Assembly: GCF_001642995.1 (NCBI RefSeq)
Contig: NZ_LOHS01000022.1
Location: 1-46,117 of the forward strand
Source: Streptomyces jeddahensis
GTDB lineage: Bacteria > Actinomycetota > Actinomycetes > Streptomycetales > Streptomycetaceae
Reading direction: 5' to 3'
DNA length: 46,117 nucleotides
In this document: one piece after another, positions 32,182 through 40,539 of the stretch
Layout: the number at the start of each line of letters is the position of its first letter
How positions within the stretch are numbered: the first letter of the stretch is position 1
Position numbers and translations under genes: made by a program
The notes under the pieces: generated by a model
Told to the model about the DNA's origin: nothing
Databases searched by the model: none
Seen by the model: the letters and a program-made list of their open reading frames with translations, nothing else

Positions 32182-35072
32182 CGGACACCACCACGGCCCT
32201 GGAGTCGCTGGTCGCGCGGCTCGCCGAGACCGCTCCCGGCCTGCGGGTGGAGACCGGTCCCGGCTCCACCGGCCTCTACGCCTACGACGCCTCCAATTAC
32301 CGTGTCCCGCCGAGGGCCGTGGTGTTTCCCCGCAGTGCCGACGACGTGGTCGCGGTGTTGCGGGCCTGCCGTGAGACAGGCGTCCCGGTGACCGCACGCG
32401 GCGGCGGCACCGGCATGGCGGGCAACGCTGTCGGGCCCGGCGTCGTGCTGGACTTCTCCCGGTATATGAACCGGATCCTGGACATCGACCCGGTGGCGCG
32501 CACCGCGCGCGTCGAGGCCGGAGTGGTCCTGGACGCGCTGCGGTCGGCGACCGCTCTGCACGGGCTGACCTTCGGGCCCGACCCGTCCTCGCACAGCCGG
32601 TGCACCCTCGGCGGCATGATCGGCAACGACGCGTGCGGCAACCGGTCGGTGCGGCACGGGCGCACCAGCAGTCACATCGAGGCGCTGGAGATCGTGACGG
32701 CCGACGGTGTGCGGGCCGTCGCCGACCGGACCGGACTGCGCGCCGCCGACCCGGGCGACACGGACGCCGTCCAGCGTGTCGCCGGTCTGGAAGCGGACCT
32801 GCGCCGACTGATCGACGGCAACCTGGCCTCGATCCGCACCGAGCTCGGCCGGGTACCGCGCCAGGTCTCCGGCTACCAGCTGCACCACCTGCTGCCCGAG
32901 CACGGCTTCGACATGGCCCGCGCGCTGGTGGGCACCGAAGGCTCCTGTTCGGTCGTCACCGCAGCGACGGTCCGCCTGGTGGCGACCGCACAGGCTTCCA
33001 CCCTCCTCACCCTCGGCTACGACGACGTGGTCGACGCCGCCGAGGACGTCCCCGAGATCCTTCGCTGGAACCCCACCGCCGTGGAGGGCATGGACGAGGC
33101 GATCGTCGCCACCATGCGTGCCCGGCGCGGCCCGGACTCCGTCACCGGCCTCCCCGAGGGCCGTGCCTGGCTGTACGTCGAGCTCGACGGTGACGACCAG
33201 GTGGCCGTCGACGCTCGCGCCGGCGAACTGCTGGACGTGCTCGAAGCGCAGGGCCGGATGACCGGTGGGCGGGTCGTGCACAGTCCGGCCGAACGGCGCT
33301 CGCTGTGGCGGGTCCGCGAGGACGGGGCCGGGTTCGCCGCCCGCCTGGTCGACGGCTCGGAGTCCTGGCCGGGCTGGGAGGACGCGGCCGTCGCGCCCGA
33401 AAACCTGGCCGCCTACCTGCGCGACTTCCGCAAGCTGCTGGCCACGCACGGCCTGACCGGCGTGCTGTACGGCCACTTCGGCGCGGGCTGCGTGCACGTG
33501 CGCATCGACTTCGACCTCGCCACGGACACGGGGCGGGCCGCCACCCGCCGGTTCCTCACGGAGGCCGCGGCCCTGGTCGTCGAGCACGGCGGAAGCCTGT
33601 CGGGCGAGCACGGCGACGGGCGGGCCCGCGGCGAGCTGCTGGAGGTCATGTACAGCCACCGGATGATCCGGACGTTCGCCGCCTTCAAGGAGATCTTCGA
33701 CCCGGAGGGGCTGCTCAACCCCGGCGTGATCGTCGGCCCGGCACGCCTCGACGCCGACCTCGCCCTGCGTGAACTCCCGCTCTTGGACACGACGTTCACC
33801 TTTCCCCACGACGAGGACGGCTTCGCGGGCGCTGTACGCCGCTGCGTCGGTGTCGGCCGCTGTCGCAGCGACGCGGGCGGCGTGATGTGCCCCAGCTACC
33901 GGGCCACGGGAGAGGAGAACGACTCCACCCGGGGCCGGGCCCGTCTGCTCCAGGAGATGGTGCGGGGTGACGTGGTCCAGGACGGCTGGCGCTCCACGGA
34001 GGTGCGCGACGCCCTCGACCTGTGCCTGTCCTGCAAGGCCTGCTCCAGCGACTGCCCGGTCGGCGTCGACATGGCCACCTACAAGGCGGAGTTCCTGCAC
34101 CAGCACTACAAGGGCAGGGTCAGACCCCGGTCCCACTACTCGCTGGGCTGGCTGCCCCTGACGTCCAGGCTCGTCGGGTACGCGGCCCGCCCGGTGAACG
34201 CGCTGCTGCGCGGACCTGTAGGGAAGCTGCTCGCGCGCCTCGGCGGCGTGACCACGAATCGCCGGATCCCCGCCTTCGCCTCCCGGCGCGCGCTGCGCCG
34301 GGCACTGCGCCCGGCGAGGACCGGCGAAACGGCGAAGACGCTGCTCTTCGTGGACAGCTTCACCCGCGCCTTCCGCCCCGAGGTGGCCGGGGCCGCGAGC
34401 CGCGTACTCGCCGACGCCGGCATCCCCTGCACCGCGGAGGACGACCTGTGCTGTGGCCTGACCTGGGTGAGCACCGGCCAACTGTCCCTCGCTCGCCGCA
34501 TCATGGCCCGCACCGTCGCCCGCCTGGACAACGGCGACGGCCGGCCCATCGTCGTGGCCGAACCCAGCTGCGCCGCAGCGCTCAAGCGTGACGTGCCCGA
34601 ACTCCTCGGCACCGACGCCGCCCGGCGCGTCGCGACCCGCGTCCACACCCTCACCGGAGCCCTGACCGACCTCGCCACACCCGGCTGGGCGCCTCCGGAG
34701 CTGCCGGACAACGTCGTGCTGCAGACCCACTGCCACGAATACGCCACCTTCAAGGGCCGCCACCCCCGCGACCTGCTCGGCCGCCTCGGCGTGACGAAGG
34801 TCGACGAGGCCGAGGGCTGCTGCGGACTCGCCGGCAACTTCGGCTTCGAGGAACAGCACTACGACACCTCGATGGCCGTCGCCGACCTGGCCTTGAAGCC
34901 ACGCCTCGACGACGTGGATCCGTGGACACCGGCCGTCGTCGTGGCCGACGGCTTCAGCTGCGCCACCCAGATCGACCACCTCGCCGGAGACCGGGGCGTC
35001 CGCGCCCTGCACCTCGCGGAACTGCTCGACCTCGCCGCCGACCGACCCGGACAACCAGGAGAGAACTCATGA
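32178..35072 (+). CDS. FAD-binding and 4Fe-4S 2-hydroxyacid dehydrogenase (GlcD-GlpC fusion type)
   Basis: A 964-residue protein with an N-terminal PCMH-type FAD domain (VVFPRSADDVVAVLRACRET, TARGGGTGMAGNAVGPGVVLD), an FAD-oxidase C domain (around GHFGAGCVHVRIDFDL, SGEHGDGRARG), a ferredoxin-like 4Fe-4S region (CVGVGRC...CPSY and CLSCKACSSDCPVGVD), and a C-terminal CCG domain (CCGLAGNFGFE). Such fusions oxidise D-2-hydroxyacids (lactate, glycolate, 2-hydroxyglutarate) and pass electrons to quinones or flavoproteins at the membrane. It overlaps the next gene by 4 bp. The substrate could be a hydroxyacid produced in the same pathway. Confidence 0.9.
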   Translation: MTDTTTALESLVARLAETAPGLRVETGPGSTGLYAYDASNYRVPPRAVVFPRSADDVVAVLRACRETGVPVTARGGGTGMAGNAVGPGVVLDFSRYMNRILDIDPVARTARVEAGVVLDALRSATALHGLTFGPDPSSHSRCTLGGMIGNDACGNRSVRHGRTSSHIEALEIVTADGVRAVADRTGLRAADPGDTDAVQRVAGLEADLRRLIDGNLASIRTELGRVPRQVSGYQLHHLLPEHGFDMARALVGTEGSCSVVTAATVRLVATAQASTLLTLGYDDVVDAAEDVPEILRWNPTAVEGMDEAIVATMRARRGPDSVTGLPEGRAWLYVELDGDDQVAVDARAGELLDVLEAQGRMTGGRVVHSPAERRSLWRVREDGAGFAARLVDGSESWPGWEDAAVAPENLAAYLRDFRKLLATHGLTGVLYGHFGAGCVHVRIDFDLATDTGRAATRRFLTEAAALVVEHGGSLSGEHGDGRARGELLEVMYSHRMIRTFAAFKEIFDPEGLLNPGVIVGPARLDADLALRELPLLDTTFTFPHDEDGFAGAVRRCVGVGRCRSDAGGVMCPSYRATGEENDSTRGRARLLQEMVRGDVVQDGWRSTEVRDALDLCLSCKACSSDCPVGVDMATYKAEFLHQHYKGRVRPRSHYSLGWLPLTSRLVGYAARPVNALLRGPVGKLLARLGGVTTNRRIPAFASRRALRRALRPARTGETAKTLLFVDSFTRAFRPEVAGAASRVLADAGIPCTAEDDLCCGLTWVSTGQLSLARRIMARTVARLDNGDGRPIVVAEPSCAAALKRDVPELLGTDAARRVATRVHTLTGALTDLATPGWAPPELPDNVVLQTHCHEYATFKGRHPRDLLGRLGVTKVDEAEGCCGLAGNFGFEEQHYDTSMAVADLALKPRLDDVDPWTPAVVVADGFSCATQIDHLAGDRGVRALHLAELLDLAADRPGQPGENS

Positions 35073-36508
35073 CCGACACACCCACGCAGTTGTTCATCGG
35101 CGGCGCCTGGGTGGACGCCGCGGACGGTGCCACCCTGCCCGTCGACGACCCGGCCACCGGCGAGATCCTGTGCCACGTCGCGGACGCCGGTCCCAAGGAC
35201 GCGAAACTCGCCGAGGAAGCGGCCGTGCAGGCGCAGCATGAGTGGGCGCGTACGGCGCCCCGGGTGCGCAGCGAGATCCTGCGCCGCGCCTACGAGATCA
35301 TCCTCGAGCGCACCGACGAACTCGCCCATCTCATGACGTCCGAGATGGGCAAGCCGCTCGCCGAGGCCAGGGGCGAGGTGGCCTACGCGGCGGAGTTCTT
35401 CCGCTGGTTCTCCGAGGAGGCCGTGCGTATCGACGGTGGCCTCGCCACGCTGCCGGACGGCCGCAACCGCATGCTGCTCTCCCGCCGCCCGGTCGGCCCC
35501 TGCCTGCTGATCACCCCGTGGAACTTCCCGCTGGCCATGGGCACCCGCAAGATCGGCCCGGCGGTCGCCGCCGGCTGCACGATGGTGCTCAAGCCCGCCC
35601 CGCAGACCCCTCTCTCCAGCCTGGCCCTCGCCGCGATCCTCAAGGAGGCCGGGCTGCCGGACGGCGTGCTGAACGTCGTCACCACCTCCCGTGCGGGGGA
35701 GGTGTGCGAACCGCTCCTGCGCGGCGGGCGGATTCGCAAACTGTCCTTCACCGGCTCCACGGCGGTCGGACAGCTGCTCCTCGCCCAGAGCGCGGAGGCG
35801 GTCGTACGGACCTCGATGGAGCTGGGCGGGAACGCGCCGTTCATCGTCTTCGAGGACGCCGACCTCGACAAAGCCGTGGACGGCGCGATGGCCGCCAAGA
35901 TGCGCAACATGGGCGAGGCGTGCACGGCCGCCAACCGCTTCTTCGTGCACCGCTCGGTGGCGCAGGAGTTCGGGCGCCGGCTGGCCGAGCGGATGGGTGC
36001 GCTGGTCGTCGGCCCGGGCACCCGGGACGGCGTCGACGTCGGCCCCCTGATCGACAGGAGGGGACGCGCCAAGGTGGAGGAGCTGGTCGCCGACGCGGTG
36101 GAGCGCGGGGCCCAGGTGCTCGAAGGCGGCCGCACACCCGAAGGCCCCGGCTGCTTCTACCCGCCCACCGTGCTGGCCGACGTCGATCCCGGCAGCCGCC
36201 TCATGGACACGGAGATCTTCGGCCCGGTCGCCGCGATCCTCACCTTCGACGACGAGGACGAGGTGATCCGCCGGGCCAACGACACCCCCTGGGGCCTGGT
36301 CGGCTACGTCTTCACCGAGGGCCTCGACCGTGCCCTGCGGGTGAGCGAGCGGCTGGAGGTGGGCATGGTGGGGCTGAACACGGGCCTGGTGTCCAACCCG
36401 GCCGCACCCTTCGGCGGCGTCAAGCAGTCGGGGCTGGGCCGCGAGGGCGGACGCGTGGGAATCGACGAGTTCCTGGAGTACCAGTACCTCGCGGTACCCG
36501 TGAACTGA
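35069..36508 (+). CDS. NAD(P)-dependent aldehyde dehydrogenase (succinate-semialdehyde dehydrogenase type)
   Basis: A 479-residue aldehyde dehydrogenase: cofactor-binding GPCLLITPWNFPLAMGTRKI, FTGSTAVGQ, catalytic Glu in MELGGNAPF and Cys in GEACTAANR, and the C-terminal GGVKQSGLGREGG. It resembles GabD-type succinate-semialdehyde dehydrogenases, but the loop before the Cys differs from the usual GQ.CVCANR, so another semialdehyde is possible. It is coupled to the upstream gene by an ATGA overlap and is the likely end of the transporter operon because a strong terminator follows. Confidence 0.9.
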   Translation: MTDTPTQLFIGGAWVDAADGATLPVDDPATGEILCHVADAGPKDAKLAEEAAVQAQHEWARTAPRVRSEILRRAYEIILERTDELAHLMTSEMGKPLAEARGEVAYAAEFFRWFSEEAVRIDGGLATLPDGRNRMLLSRRPVGPCLLITPWNFPLAMGTRKIGPAVAAGCTMVLKPAPQTPLSSLALAAILKEAGLPDGVLNVVTTSRAGEVCEPLLRGGRIRKLSFTGSTAVGQLLLAQSAEAVVRTSMELGGNAPFIVFEDADLDKAVDGAMAAKMRNMGEACTAANRFFVHRSVAQEFGRRLAERMGALVVGPGTRDGVDVGPLIDRRGRAKVEELVADAVERGAQVLEGGRTPEGPGCFYPPTVLADVDPGSRLMDTEIFGPVAAILTFDDEDEVIRRANDTPWGLVGYVFTEGLDRALRVSERLEVGMVGLNTGLVSNPAAPFGGVKQSGLGREGGRVGIDEFLEYQYLAVPVN

Positions 36509-36555
36509 CGGCGGCCATGCCCTGACAACGCCACAGCGCGCACCGTCACGGGCCT

Positions 36556-36589
36556 CACCCGAGCCCGGTTTCCACGCCGGGCACGGGTG
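36556..36589 (+). terminator. Strong hairpin after the aldehyde dehydrogenase gene
   Basis: Arms CACCCGAGCCCGG and CCGGGCACGGGTG (13 bp, one mismatch) with an 8-nt loop, 47 bp past the stop codon. The cupin gene that follows at 36659 therefore probably has its own promoter. Confidence 0.8.
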
Positions 36590-36658
36590 GGCGGCCATCG
36601 ATTTTTCGAGCCCGACCACCAGTTTCCATCCATTTACCGAGCCCAAGGAAAAGAGAAC

Positions 36659-37012
36659 ATGTCGCTCCTGAAGACCATCGACACCCATCCCTCCTTCACG
36701 CCCCACGAGTCCGGACCACTCCCGGAGCGCCTGATTTCCGGCAACCCCAAGTTCAGGACCTGGGCCCAAGACGTCGCCCGTGGGGAGTCGATCCATACGG
36801 GAATTTGGGAGGCGACGCCCGGCGAGATGCGCTCGATCAAGGGCGAGACGTTCGAGTTCTGCCACATTCTCGCCGGCGTCGTCGAACTCACGCCGGAAGG
36901 CGGCGAGCCGGTGGTCTACAAGGCGGGCGACAGCTTTGTCATGAAGCCGGGCTTCGTCGGCGTGTGGAAGACCATCGAAACCGTGCGGAAGATCTACCTG
37001 ACCGTGAAGTGA
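36659..37012 (+). CDS. Small cupin-domain protein (DUF861 / EutQ-like)
   Basis: A 117-residue single cupin: GIWEATPGEMRSIKGETFEF, then CHILAGVVELTPEGG, and VMKPGFVGVWKTIETVRKIY. The Trp-containing end and missing His triad in the first motif are like the cupins often next to FAD-dependent amine oxidases and aldehyde dehydrogenases, which have no firmly established role. AAGGAA precedes the ATG. It lies after the terminator of the dehydrogenase operon. Confidence 0.8.
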   Translation: MSLLKTIDTHPSFTPHESGPLPERLISGNPKFRTWAQDVARGESIHTGIWEATPGEMRSIKGETFEFCHILAGVVELTPEGGEPVVYKAGDSFVMKPGFVGVWKTIETVRKIYLTVK

Positions 37013-37048
37013 TGCCGGCGCGCAACGCCCGCGGCGCCGGGACCGTCG

Positions 37049-37537
37049 TCAGGCCAGGTGTCGGGCGGTGATCTCCGCAGCCGTCTCGGAGACCAGCCGC
37101 CCCAGCTCGGCCAACCGGCCGAGCTGGAAGCGGGAGTCGGGCAGGGAGACCACCACGACGGCCAGCGGTGTGCCCTCACCGTCGAGCACGGGTCCCGCGA
37201 TCGCGCAGACACCCTGCAGGTACTGATTGTGGTCGACGGCGTAGCCACGCCCGCTCACGCGGCGGAGCTCCGCACCCAGCTGCCCAGGGTCGGTGACGGC
37301 CTCCTCGCCATAACCCTCCAGCGTCCCCGCGGTGACCCCGTCCATCTCGGATCTTTCCAGATGGGCGAGGACGGCGTTCCCGGCGGCGGTGGCGTGCAGG
37401 GATGAGGTGTCGCCGATGGCGTGGAAGGTGCGCACGGCGTGGTCGCAGTCCACGCGGTCGACCACGACCATGCCGTGCAGGGCGTCGGGCACCGACGGGT
37501 GGACGGTCTCGTTCACCGCATTCCGAAGGCCCCAAAC
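37049..37537 (-). pseudogene. IclR-family regulator lacking its DNA-binding domain
   Basis: The last 163 codons are a good IclR effector domain (NETVHPSVPDALHGMVVVDR, LHATAAGNAVLAHL, GYAVDHNQYLQGVCAIAGPV). Upstream of about 37537 the frame remains open, but the sequence is no longer protein-like for the family and no winged-helix segment is found in any frame. The regulator is therefore 5' truncated, with rearranged sequence up to 37.76 kb. Confidence 0.7.
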
Positions 37538-37759
37538 ATCGGGTACGGCGGCCACCGACACCGCCGAAGAGGTCCTCGTCAGCGGTCGGAGCATCGCCGA
37601 ACTCGTCCTGGAGAAGGGCCTGCTGCCCGCGAGACACTGACCGACCTGCTTCGTCCGGAGGCCGTCGCGAGCAGCGGCCAGGTTCTGGCCCGAGGCGCGC
37701 ACCGGCCGATGGCCACAGCGGTCACCAGTCCGCTTCGCTCCACTGGCCGCAGCATGTCG
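37538..37759. other. Rearranged sequence without a recognisable gene
   Basis: Connects the truncated IclR gene to the ATPase-domain remnant. Peptides in all frames are Arg/Ser/Pro-rich. No motif was seen. Confidence 0.3.
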
Positions 37760-37924
37760 GCGATGTCCGCGGCAGGCTCGGTCGCCAAGCCGTTGAGTGA
37801 CTGCTCGGTCCAGATCGCTTTGTCGCGAGGCACGTAACTGGTGCCCCATCGGTGTGTGAACTGGGCGACCAGGAACAATCCCCGCCCCCCTTCGTCGGTG
37901 TCGGCCGCCCGGCGCAGGTGACGA
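37760..37924 (-). pseudogene. Anti-sigma-factor-type HATPase domain remnant
   Basis: The minus strand reads GGRGLFLVAQFTHRWGTSYV then PRDKAIWTEQ. This is the C-terminal pattern of the many streptomycete HATPase_c (RsbW-like) domains (GRGL.LV..L..RWG....GK.VW.E). The N-terminal ATP-binding part is missing: an IS5-type end starts at 37930. Confidence 0.55.
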
Positions 37925-37929
37925 CGCCT

Positions 37930-37970
37930 CACCACATAGGACACCGTCTAAGACGGTGTCCTATGTGGTG
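37930..37970. repeat. Perfect palindrome made of two facing IS5-type ends
   Basis: 20-bp arms CACCACATAGGACACCGTCT and its complement flank one base (37950). The left arm equals the right end of the element at 37951-38063 with two changes, so it is the stub of a second copy abutting the first. Confidence 0.8.
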
Positions 37971-38063
37971 GGATCCCCGCAACTACCTCGCCTTTCTCGG
38001 CCTCGCAGCCGCCCTGTGCTGCTACAAGCGACTCATCCGCCTCACCACGTAGGACACGGTCTA
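37951..38063 (+). mobile_element. Miniature IS5-type element (MITE-like deletion derivative)
   Basis: About 113 bp bounded by AGACGGTGTCCTATGTGGTG on the left and CACCACGTAGGACACGGTCT on the right, an inverted repeat with two mismatches. Inside, the plus strand keeps only the last 24 or so codons of a transposase, DPRNYLAFLGLAAALCCYKR and a few more residues to a stop. It could be moved only by a transposase supplied elsewhere. Confidence 0.7.
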
Positions 38064-38064
38064 A

Positions 38065-38285
38065 TACTGCAACGGTGCTTGTTCTGATTGCTGGGCAGCT
38101 CTTCAGGGACTGTGCCCGCGTCGCTTGCAGTGGCTGATGCGGGCTTGGTGTTGCCGCCTTCGCCGCCAGGTCGACCAGTGCACTATGTGGTCGATCGGTG
38201 CTGGGCCGGCGGTCGGTGAGGCGGGTGATCAGGCCTCGGATCTCGGCAAGGCTGAGGTGGATGAGCTGGGAGGATCCGTTTCTGC
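38065..38285 (-). mobile_element. Truncated IS701-type copy (right end only)
   Basis: On the minus strand this is a close but diverged copy of the last about 220 bp of the element at 40540-41938, including the terminal repeat TACTGCAACGGTGCTTGTTC and the coding remnant NGSSQLIHLSLAEIRGLI. Similarity stops at GCAGAAACGG (about 38285). Flanked outside by CTAA. Confidence 0.8.
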
Positions 38286-38488
38286 TCAACGTGGTGCCGA
38301 CCGGACAGTCACTGGTGCAGCGCCGTCTCGAAGTTGAAGCGCCCGCGCCGAAAGGACGAGGCACAGCCGCCGGGGATGTTGTGACGCTCCACCAGGAGGT
38401 GCGTTGTCCCGCCTGCTGGAGTGTGGTGGCGGCGGTCAGTCAGGCGTTCCCGCGCCGATGACCACGGCGTCGAAGTCGGTCGTCGGGC
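38286..38488. other. No recognisable gene (200 bp)
   Basis: Lies between the truncated IS copy and the convergent end of the NTF2-like gene. No motif or hairpin was recognised. Confidence 0.35.
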
Positions 38489-38881
38489 TCACTGCTCGGC
38501 GGCCTCTCGGGCGATCTTCTCGAACTGGGCGCCCATGGCCTCGGACAGCGCGTGGGCGGCCGACAGCGGGCGCACCATCACAGTGAAGTCGTCGATCTTG
38601 CCGTCCTCGTCGAAGTGCAGGAAGTCGCAGCCCTGGAGCTTCTTTCCGGCGACGCTCGCGGTGAAGACGAAAGCGTGGTCACGGCCGTCGGGGTTCGCGA
38701 TCTCCCGGACGTAGGTGAAGTTCTCGAAGACCTGTGTCACGGCGCGCAGGATCGCGGTGGTGATCGCCTTGCCCGGGTATGGCTTGAAGGCGACCGGGCT
38801 GGTGAATACGACGTCGTCGGCCAGAAGGGCGGCCACGGCGTCCAGGTCACCGTTCTCGACGGCCTTACGGAAGGGGTGCAT
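38489..38881 (-). CDS. NTF2-like (SnoaL-type) protein
   Basis: A 130-residue alpha+beta-barrel protein: VENGDLDAVAALLADDVVFT, the FENFTYVREI strand and FDEDGKIDDFTVMVRPL. Family members are ketosteroid isomerase-like enzymes, polyketide cyclases or ligand-binding proteins. The ATG at 38881 is preceded by GAGG that is part of a palindromic operator. It is divergent from padR, so it is probably the target gene of that repressor. Confidence 0.85.
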   Translation of the reverse strand: MHPFRKAVENGDLDAVAALLADDVVFTSPVAFKPYPGKAITTAILRAVTQVFENFTYVREIANPDGRDHAFVFTASVAGKKLQGCDFLHFDEDGKIDDFTVMVRPLSAAHALSEAMGAQFEKIAREAAEQ

Positions 38882-38887
38882 GATCGA

Positions 38888-38921
38888 CCTCTATACCCAA
38901 TAAGTTGAATAGGTATAGAGG
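38888..38921. promoter_or_regulatory. 34-bp palindromic operator between the NTF2-like and padR genes
   Basis: CCTCTATACC and GGTATAGAGG, perfect 10-bp arms 14 bp apart. It covers the Shine-Dalgarno of the NTF2-like gene and lies 90-120 bp before the padR ATG chosen here. PadR dimers bind such inverted repeats. Confidence 0.75.
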
Positions 38922-39009
38922 AGGGTAGAGGTGACTCCGATGCTTGTCGAGGGTGCGGCGCTTCGGGAGTGCTCATCATGGAATACTCGCTGGGCCGTAC
39001 CTTGCTCCC

Positions 39010-39588
39010 ATGGCATTGCGGAACGCGGTGATGGCCGCGCTGCTGGAGGGCGAGGCGTCCGGTTACGACCTCGCGAAAGGCTTCGACGCGACAGTCGCGA
39101 ACTTCTGGACGGCGACGCCTCAGCAGCTCTATCGGGAGCTGGAGCGTATGGAGGCCGAGGGGCTGGTCACGGCTCGCCTCGTCGAGCAGCGGCGTCGTCC
39201 CAACAAACGGCTGTTCTCCCTGACGGAGGCTGGACGGGAGGCTGTGGGCGCATACACGGCCGAGCCGCCGGGTCGGCCCGCGGTCATCAGGGACGAGCTG
39301 CTGGTCAAGGTGCAGTGCGCGGACGCCGGCGACGTCGAGGCGGTGCGCGCCGCCGTCGTCGAACGCATGGAATGGGCCACGGCCAAGCTGGCCCGCTACG
39401 AGAGAATCCGTCAACGACTGCTGGGCGGCCGCTCGGAGGAGGCGTACTTTGCCGAGGCCGAGCGTATCGGCCCGTACCTCACTCTGCTGCGCGGGATGTC
39501 GTTCGAGCGGGAGAACCTCCAGTGGGGCGACATGGTGTTGCGCAGGCTCGACCAGCGCACCAAGATGATTACTCAAAAAATTGACTAG
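39010..39588 (+). CDS. PadR family transcriptional regulator
   Basis: A 192-residue PadR protein: winged helix LRNAVMAALLEGEASGYDLA, TPQQLYRELERMEAEGLVTA, then a C-terminal dimerisation domain with DELLVKVQCADAGDVEAVRA and a long coiled helix. ATG 39010 gives the normal family start; an upstream TTG at 38944 is possible. It likely represses its own gene and the NTF2-like gene through the 34-bp palindrome. Confidence 0.9.
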   Translation: MALRNAVMAALLEGEASGYDLAKGFDATVANFWTATPQQLYRELERMEAEGLVTARLVEQRRRPNKRLFSLTEAGREAVGAYTAEPPGRPAVIRDELLVKVQCADAGDVEAVRAAVVERMEWATAKLARYERIRQRLLGGRSEEAYFAEAERIGPYLTLLRGMSFERENLQWGDMVLRRLDQRTKMITQKID

Positions 39589-39631
39589 AGTGGTGGCTCT
39601 TCCGGTGATCACAATAAGGAGCCAGCCGCTC

Positions 39632-40492
39632 ATGTCAGGCACTGAGACCCGCTATCTGCGCTTCGTGGCCCTGGGCGACAGTCACACAGAAGGGGTCGGC
39701 GACGGCGACGATCTGACAGGCCTGCGCGGGTGGGCCGACCGGCTCGCCGAGCACCTGGCTCGCCACAGCCCGCAGCTCCGGTACGCCAATCTCGCCGTAC
39801 GGGGCCGTCTGGCCGGGCAGGTCCACGCGGAGCAGTTGCCCGCGGCGCTTGCGCTGCGGCCGGACTTCGCGACGGTCGTGGCCGGAGTTAACGACATGCT
39901 GCGCCCCCGCTTCGATCCGGATGAGGTGGCCGCGCATCTGGAGGCGATGTTCGCCGCGCTCACCGGCCAGGGGGCGCGCGTGGCGACGCTCACCTTTCCC
40001 GACATCGCGCGCGTTACTCCACTGGCCCGTCCGCTCCGGCCGCGTCTTGAGGCGCTGAACCACCGCGTTCGCGCGGCGGCGCACCGGCATGGTGTCGTCG
40101 TCGCCGACGTCACCCTGTATCCGGTGGCCACAGATCCACGCCTGTGGAGTCAGGACCGCCTCCACTCGAGCCCACTCGGCCACCAGCGGATCGCGGCGGC
40201 GCTCGCTCACTCGCTCAACCTGCCGGACACCGACGACTCCTGGACGCACCCGTTGCCCGTCCTGCCTGTCGGTCGGGCACGATTTTTGCGTACCGCGTCA
40301 GCCGAGGTGCGCTGGATCGCCGGATTCCTCGGTCCGTGGATCGGCAGGCGCGCGCGTGGGCGTTCCTCCGGAGACGGTCGCGTGGCCAAACGCCCGGACC
40401 TCCTGTCCGTCGGTAGCTCCGGCCAGCACTTCGGCCGTGCCTTCCAGCGTGGACCAGAGCCCTCCGTCGACCTGGCAGACGCCTCGGAGTAG
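39632..40492 (+). CDS. SGNH/GDSL-type esterase or lipase
   Basis: A 286-residue SGNH hydrolase. Block I carries GDSHTEG (Ser), block III GVNDM (Asn), and block V DRLHSSPLGH (Asp/His). No signal peptide, so cytoplasmic. AAGGAG lies ten bases before the ATG. The C-terminal about 70 residues after the catalytic block are weakly conserved. It follows padR at 43 bp and may be co-transcribed with it. An IS701-type element sits 47 bp beyond its stop. Confidence 0.9.
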   Translation: MSGTETRYLRFVALGDSHTEGVGDGDDLTGLRGWADRLAEHLARHSPQLRYANLAVRGRLAGQVHAEQLPAALALRPDFATVVAGVNDMLRPRFDPDEVAAHLEAMFAALTGQGARVATLTFPDIARVTPLARPLRPRLEALNHRVRAAAHRHGVVVADVTLYPVATDPRLWSQDRLHSSPLGHQRIAAALAHSLNLPDTDDSWTHPLPVLPVGRARFLRTASAEVRWIAGFLGPWIGRRARGRSSGDGRVAKRPDLLSVGSSGQHFGRAFQRGPEPSVDLADASE

Positions 40493-40539
40493 CGAGATCC
40501 GCTTGTCCGAGCACGAGTAGCGGTCGTTGCTTGCCCTAG

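Noticed and set aside
30750..35054. A 1434-codon open frame on the minus strand
   Set aside because: It lies antisense to the permease, ATPase and FAD/Fe-S dehydrogenase genes, all with clear domains. Its peptide is rich in Ala, Gly, Arg and His with no family motif, as expected from a third-position shadow in GC-rich DNA.
34859..36865. A 668-codon minus-strand frame
   Set aside because: Antisense to the aldehyde dehydrogenase gene and the end of the FAD/Fe-S gene; no motif.
28827..37012. Naming the operon a GABA catabolic (gab) operon
   Set aside because: The transaminase is only a fragment, the aldehyde dehydrogenase active-site loop differs from typical GabD, and a 2-hydroxyacid dehydrogenase and D-threonine-aldolase-like piece do not belong to the GABA shunt.
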